Source of the DNA: Lumnitzera littorea
Lineage: Eukaryota; Streptophyta; Magnoliopsida; Myrtales; Combretaceae
Reading direction: 5' to 3'
NCBI GenBank assembly: GCA_024138015.1
Contig: JAMXBB010000002.1
Span: 55,450,784 to 55,514,783, forward strand
Length of the DNA: 64,000 bases
Translations under genes and position numbers: made by a program
Shown here: in pieces, positions 58,020-64,000 of the stretch
Layout: each line of letters opens with the position of its first letter
Numbering within the stretch: position 1 is the first letter of the stretch
Notes under the pieces: generated by a model
Database searches by the model: none
Seen by the model: the letters and a program-made list of their open reading frames with translations, nothing else
Told to the model about the DNA's origin: nothing

Positions 58020-61000
58020 TGTAAACCCTACTTTTAGCAAACCCGTAATTTGACTAAGAGTACTTCCTAAACATTCCTAAGGATCAACTAAACTAAGAAC
58101 TCAAGTTCACAATTAAAAATGAACTTACTTTTCCAATTTGAAAGCTTATTATCGATGAAACACGAACATGAAAAACTGCAAACCCAAAAGTCACCTAAGA
58201 CCCTAAACCTCAAAACAATAAATGACTTTTAACCCCAAGCGACTAATCGATAATTTAATTTGAAAAATTTTATTCAACTCTAGAAAATTTCATAATTTTA
58301 TAAGAATTGAATCATTATTTACAAAACAATTTAAGAAGTAAATCCTAAAATAATTTCCTATAAGATAATTCCCTTATCTTCATGTCTAAGCTTTACATGT
58401 GAATAAGTAGACCAACTAATCACCTTAAATAACTTATCAATTGAGAGTTTGAGTTATTTATCAATTGACAACCTATCAAAAACTAGTGATAAGACACTTT
58501 CCTTATCATTTATTAACTTATACTACATATAGACAAATTATCACAAGATTTCACATGCTTAACTTTAATAAATGAGACAAGACAATTCCATGCCACAAAG
58601 AGACCCTAATGGCTGGTTTGTACAAGCAAGAAAAGGAGGGGCCATGCTCTTGTCTTTCATCCATCGATCACTTTATCTTACACTCCACTATTCACCCCTT
58701 ACTACTTACATCATCAAGAGTTGCAATTGTTAACTTTTGTACATGCTACAAGACAACAAAATCAAACTTCTTAAACACACTTCCACTCCATTTCCAACCG
58801 GCCACTCTTTGTCCCATTGCTCTCACTTTCAATTTCATTTTCACTTCCTTTTCTCTCACTTTGAAATCAACACAAAAGAGGAAACACAAAAACCCCACAA
58901 GATCTTTCACTTGGCGCCACCTTTCCAAGCTTCCACACTCACGGTATTCAACTTCTTCTTATGTCTTGCTTTTGCCAACATTCAAAGCTCCTTTAAGATC
59001 CTTAGAACACTCCTTAAACCCTACTTCAATGGACCACAACTTAAGTTTCCGAAAAGGGTGCAAGAAGGAGGAAGTAAGACAAAGAGCATAAGAGGAACCT
59101 TAGTACACAACCACCATATTTTTGCTTTGAGGATAAGTAAGTATAACTTGTGTTAGTAGTTTAGTATTAATGTTAAGAGACCATGATTTCTTGGAGATAT
59201 GAGTGTGATCATAAGTTGATAAAACATCTAAGATTATCTTAAGAAGCAAACTCATAAAACCCTTATATGAAAAGTGAATTATGAGCATGTAAAGTGATTA
59301 TTTTGTAGAGATACTTGTTTAACACTTAGAATGGAAGATTTTAAGTTAAGAAAATCTTGAAATGAGAACTTGACTAAAAGGGAAGCATGCTAGACGTGAG
59401 GGTTTAGAAGTCATTTGGATGTTGTTCTCACTTTTATTGAGTTAAACATACTAAAATCTAGACTTAGGTAAAAGAAAAATCCATCACATGAAGTTTTATG
59501 AGGAAACCAACTTTATAAGACATGAACTATGGTATGCGAGATATGATAAATATGAGATCCTCTATTTTCATGTAAAGTATGAGCCAAATAATCATCTCAT
59601 GGAAAAGAAGTCAAGTTAAGATTTGAATACAAGTAACTTAAGTTCATGATCTAATACCTAAACTTAAGGAAATAATAAAACAAGTTGGAAAACCAAGTTG
59701 GAAGCCCTCATACTCAAACTAACCAGATCTAGAACATTCCTAAAAGACACTAAAAAAATATGATAAAAGTAAGTAAACAAAGTGAAAAGATCAGCCAAGA
59801 CAAGTACGATAAGCGTATTAAGCCTAAAACTCAAAACCGAGCTTAAAACTTCCAATTCAAGCTTCAAATGTCAAGTTAAACCACCCTTAAGTTTCTAACG
59901 AGCAACTTAACTCAACAATGACAGTTGTTTTGAGACTCTCAAGAAGCCCACAAGACACTCCCTAAGCTTAAGAAAGTGACCATCTTTGATTTGGGTAAAA
60001 AACAAGCCCACTTGACAACTTAAGCCCACTTAAGAGCTCAAGAAGTGATTGTTAGCCTTAGGAATATAAATCAAAGTTGTGAATATGATCTTAAGGAGTA
60101 TTTTGAACCTAGAATGAGATCTTAAGCCCAAGCCCAAAGGATTCCCCAAGTTACCAAAAAGCCCACTAACCAAACAAAGCCCAAAAGCGCTCCAAATCAT
60201 GAGGACTGCTACTGTTCTGACCTATGCGTAGGTTTACATGCCTCATCTCAAAAATATAACCTCATCACATTAAAGGACACTTGAAAACGATGAGCATTGA
60301 CTATAAGATCATAAAAATTGGATTTAAAACGAGAAAGTTGTACGCGATTGAACTTTAAGTAAGAAACTGAGAAAAATGCAAAAACTAGTCAAAAGTATAA
60401 TTTAAAGGGTTTTAGCTTAGTTTTCTAAGTCTTATTTCAAATCCTTATAGTATTTTGATTGCGATGTCCAGGGGACCTAGTGTTCAGAGACGACTTACCC
60501 CCAAACTACTTCAATTGACTTGCATGGTTGAGTGAGTGAATTCCTAATGACTCTCTACTTGATTTTACTTGATTTTACTTGTAGAATAGATGCACCTAAA
60601 CTTATATATACATAAATTAAATTGCTTGTGGGATATGGGAAGTGCATATGTATGAATTTGTGATTGTATAGCTTGTTAATCATGTAACAATGGAAATTGT
60701 TTGTGATAATTCATACGTGTAATTGTATGGAATGAAATTGTCTTACTACCATGAAAAATCAGATTAATCACTTATATGATTAAGAAATTCAATGAATCAT
60801 GCATTCTCCATAATTGCATTCAAATGACACCAACTGCTGCTTCATCTAGAAGATAGGAAAGGACTCACAAGAGAAGGGCCTCCTACAAAATTAGGCACTA
60901 GCTATATCATCATTTTATTGAGTCTTTGTCCTAAGCTGATGGGCATATTAGGCATCAAGAGACGCTAATCTTTGGCGAGGGGCCGTATCTTATGGCTTTT

Positions 61001-61677
61001 GCTTAAGGCGTATGTTTGTAGATTGCGGAGGCTACCACACCACTAGACTTAAGATTTTGAAAATATGATTTGTTATTTCGTAAAGAAAATATATAAATAC
61101 ATATAGTTTTGTTTTGGCTTAAGCATAATAGTGCAAATGATATAAAACCTAAGGTCTAGAACCCGGATTTTGGTTTGGGTCAATTAATCATCTCCAAACC
61201 CCGACTATAGGGGGCGTATGTAGTTCCTAGGCCATTGCATGCATTGTTTGGCATACTAATTGTTCGTGCATTCATATGATTGTCCATCTAATAAATTTCT
61301 ACCATGCAGTATTGACGAGGGTATTTATCTCACTAAGTGTAAGCTTACACCCCTATAGATTTCTTTTTTAGCAGGAAAACCTCTTCATTCATCCGGGCTG
61401 AGGCATGCTCAAGGTAAGTCTCGTGTAGAGACAAGTTGGAGCGATCAAGGAGCGGAGAGGAGATTTTGTAATAACTTTTGTAGATAACTATTTACCTTTA
61501 TTTTTGTTCATAATATAGTTTGAAGTTTATGGTGCAATTTCCTTTATGAACTACATTTGTTTGTAATATTCTTTTGATGTGAAATGAGTCTATATGTTTA
61601 CTTGATTAATTTATATCTTAGAAGTTAATTTCAGTAAATTACTCTATATTACTTATCTATGGGCCTAATGGTAGTGT
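58020..61677 (+). mobile_element. Tekay/Del-like solo LTR, plus strand, inserted in element G
   Basis: This 3.66-kb block starts TGTAAACCCTACTTTTAGC and ends ...GCCTAATGGTAGTGT. ATAGT flanks both sides (58015-58019 and 61678-61682), an exact target duplication. Start, end and length parallel the solo LTR at 5219-8843, though the bodies differ. It contains a pyrimidine-rich leader-like stretch at 58650-58900. Overlapping frames there (160 and 139 codons, 58609-59156) match nothing I know. A block 60880-61060 and the CACTAAGTGTAAGCTTACACC block near 61330 recall other long LTRs. Confidence 0.75.
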
Positions 61678-62115
61678 ATAGTGGAAAGAGTCTTATGTGT
61701 CGTATGAAAAACCTACGATCAACAAAGGGATTGATAGTAGACCTTTATGTGTTATACGGAGATCTACCATAACGACGATACTGTTGGGTCGTGATAATAG
61801 TTATACCCGTACTCTATTCAATACTAAGGAAAACCACTCGTGTATTTCAAAGGAGTATGTTGATGGAAATAAACTTGCTATAGAGATCTTAGCTTATGAA
61901 TTAATAGTTACAATGCAATGTAACATAAATTGAAGGATGGGAAATTTGAGTTTAGATACTCATAAGGTGACTACAAAGTTAGTTGTTTTGGATATGAAAG
62001 GATTGGATGTAATACTAGGGGTAAGCATGGAGCAAAAGTTAATTGTTAGGATAGAATGGTGGCATTTAAGTGGCCTGATAAGAAGGGAATCATAAAAGAT
62101 TCATAGAAATTTAAG
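61678..62115 (+). pseudogene. Aspartic protease remnant of element G
   Basis: An open stretch of 78 codons (61697-61933) contains RTLFNTKENHSCISKEYV. This aligns with the retropepsin active site LFDSGATHSFIS of Tekay/Del elements, but Asp-Ser-Gly-Ala has become Asn-Thr-Lys-Glu, so it is dead. A second block at about 62000-62050 (MKGLDVILGVSMEQ) is the fold's Gly-Met/Asp-Trp end. It follows gag across the solo LTR. Confidence 0.7.
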
Positions 62116-63714
62116 TGTTCAGAGAAGTTACCAAAAGAAAAGAACCTTGAAGAGGAGGAGTTGAAAGTAGACATTTGGAGGAGATCTTAACGAGGATATG
62201 AATGTTGTAATGAGGTCGGCTAAAGTTGTTATTGGAATAAATAGAATGGTAGGAAATGATGAAGGTAGATAATTAGGTTCAAGTTCAAAGAATAAATCTA
62301 AATTTTTATTAGTGGTATAATCAAAAACTAATTCAAAGGTTGATCTTATATAGAATGAGATTGTGATTCATAAGCTAGTAGCTAATTATAAGATTGAAAG
62401 AGTTAAATGATGAAAATGTATATGAAGTTAATAAGGAATATAACTATAACACTATGAGAGTATACCTTTCGTATAACCCCTGGCACATGTAATACACAAG
62501 AAGATAATGACAAATCTATGAATTTCATGACTCTTGTCAAGACAACTCATGTTTGTTACGACTCTTGTATCTTTCATAATAAAGTTTCCTATTCTTATGA
62601 GTCATCTTGTATTAGCTATTAGTTAGAAAAGTGTCTAATGTATTTATGAGTCTCGTTTGTCAAGAGTTATGTCAATTTATGTCAAATCCAATTGAGTCCA
62701 CTTAATTTGAATCATTCTCTATCTCCTTGGTGTACAAGTTGGTGAAAAGTTTAGATTTACTAAACTCACTCTTGCTAATATATGTGCTAACTATAAGAAG
62801 TACCCAAGATCTTAGCTATGACCATTAAGTGACAACTATAGTACAAGACCTATAGACATGAAGAAATTGAATTTGTTATGTTCATCTTAAGTGGAAATTG
62901 GGACTTGGACCATGTATAAGTGATAGGGATGAGGTGAAAAGATATGTTAGTAAGCTATAAGATAGACAATGAATTATTAGAAAGGATGACTATAAGCTAT
63001 ATAAGATTAACTAATACGAGAGTATAAACTAACTAAAGAAATGAAATGAGGACTGAGTGAAAGTACTAGTTTGGATGGTGATAAAGAGCTGATATCAGAG
63101 TTTTAGGTTATCAAAGATAAGACAAACTTACCAAATGGTGAGATGCAGTAGAACTTAGAAAGATTAGCAAAAAGTAGTTGATAAAGAACTAGATCCTAAA
63201 CTATATATGTACTTATAGTTATCACTATAGGATACTTTTTGAATTTGTAATTGACTTGAGAAATGCTGACTTAAAATATTTTATAAATCTATGTAATAAA
63301 AAAGGTACATATTTCAACTACTAAAATGTGTAAAGGAGTATATAGATAAATGTTCATTTTTAAATGAGGAATTTATGTAGATTTAGTTAAATACGAAAAA
63401 CTTCGGTAACATTAGATACTTTATAGAAAAACTTTCCTATAATTACAAAGTAAACACTAGTAGCCAAATATAGACTTAGCCATCATGTTTTCACCACACC
63501 ATTGGATTGAATCCAAATAGGAATGGTGCTGTGAATCCAAATTTGTTACCCTTATCATATCTTAGGTCAATTACGACATTTTATGTTTACTAGAAATAAA
63601 AACACATAATTGATATTTAGAAATGAAAGCTTAGATAAAGGTCTAGCATGTATAGCTTTGGAAAAATAAACCCTACTAACATCACTATAGAAATGTTTCG
63701 AAGACAATACTTTT
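62116..63714 (+). other. Unresolved internal sequence of element G
   Basis: I could not recognise RT, RNase H or integrase here in any frame. The 1.6 kb is also too short to hold a full pol. Weak, stop-ridden Lys/Asn-rich readings are composition only. It may be pol decayed beyond recognition or the scar of a deletion. Confidence 0.5.
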
Positions 63715-63730
63715 TGAAGGGGGAAGAATG
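63715..63730 (+). other. Polypurine tract of element G
   Basis: GAAGGGGGAAGAA directly precedes a TGTAGTATCCC LTR start. GGGGGAGAATGTAACACCCC-type junctions are typical of Tekay/Del elements. Confidence 0.75.
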
Positions 63731-64000
63731 TAGTATCCCACAATCTCAACATTCTAGCTTTCGAGTAGTTCATATCCTTTATAGAAAAAAAATATATACT
63801 TATAAGTTAGGTTAATAGGTATAAAACGGTTTATATTAGTTTTGTTAATGACTACGAGAATATGAATCTTGTAAATAAAATAATGAATACGATAATATTA
63901 TTAGTGATATGAGAAAATATGTAAAAGTAATATGTATTCATTTACCATAATAAAAGACATCCTTATAAATTAATAAAACCATAAATATAATATAATAAAC
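63731..64000 (+). repeat. Element G 3' LTR, start only
   Basis: The LTR starts TGTAGTATCCCACAATCTC after the polypurine tract and runs off the window. It is AT-rich with no other visible signal. Confidence 0.65.

Noticed and set aside
58609..59156. Overlapping plus-strand frames of 160 and 139 codons
   Set aside because: They lie in the leader-like part of a solo LTR, overlap in different frames, are Ser/Thr/His/Phe-rich from CT/CA composition, and match no family I know.
63567..63773. Minus-strand frame of 68 codons at the element G 3' end
   Set aside because: It crosses the polypurine tract and LTR start, so it cannot be a real gene of the element.

Overview
This window is plant nuclear DNA made almost entirely of decayed LTR retrotransposons of the Ty3/gypsy type, inserted into one another. 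I found no intact host gene, no RNA gene and no intact transposon gene. The evidence is AT-rich sequence, plant-type primer binding sites (PBS complementary to initiator Met tRNA, an Athila-type PBS, and a Tat/Ogre-like PBS), chains of broken gag, protease (PR), reverse transcriptase (RT), RNase H and integrase (INT) reading frames, and at least six LTR families present in more than one copy. It looks like heterochromatin of a flowering plant, probably a dicot. I cannot name the species.

Layout. Bases 1-2028 and 47142-47565 are two halves of one CA-rich, AGCTCGG-studded region (called X). X was split by a minus-strand element (C) that runs from 2029 to 47141, with LTRs at 2029-2966 and 46220-47141 and a 5-bp target duplication ACTAT on both sides. 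Inside C lie two minus-strand elements of a second family (B): B1 at 3243-14586 and B2 at 15860-41383. C also holds an Athila solo LTR (42432-44033). B1 contains a long plus-strand solo LTR (5219-8843, Tekay-like) and a minus-strand Tat-like solo LTR (10514-13009). B2 contains a plus-strand gag-protease-only element (A, 17665-27100) and an 11.2-kb Athila-lineage element (27243-38476). A in turn contains a Tat-like non-coding element (18769-24203).

To the right, 47566-52517 is another family B element (E) whose integrase was split by X. E sits in the leader of a further family B element (F, 52518-53695). F cuts a minus-strand copy of the Tekay-like LTR (53696-53917). From 53918 to the window end there is a plus-strand Tekay/Del-like element (G): LTR-like sequence, PBS at 56658, gag, a 3.66-kb solo LTR insertion (58020-61677, target duplication ATAGT), a protease remnant, a polypurine tract and the start of the 3' LTR at 63731. 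Counting inward from the Tekay-like LTR, the deepest point (the Tat-like element) is about eight layers down.

The coding remnants do not work together as a pathway. Each is the fossil of one retrotransposon life cycle: gag for particle assembly, protease, RT/RNase H for cDNA synthesis and integrase for insertion. Every frame is broken by stops and indels, and many stops look like C-to-T decay at Trp, Gln and Arg codons. RT is missing or catalytically deleted in B1, B2, A, G and the Athila element. Only C and E keep a recognisable YFDD catalytic motif. The least ordinary observations are the Athila element bounded by two complementary half-LTRs, the gag-protease-only element A with PBS-like sequence after both LTRs, a predicted internal promoter plus intron for the extra Athila ORF that shares a palindromic motif with the LTR, and the AGCTCGG heptamer field in X. 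Positions come from reading by eye. Junctions are good to a few bases where a TG...CA end or target duplication is given, and to tens of bases elsewhere.
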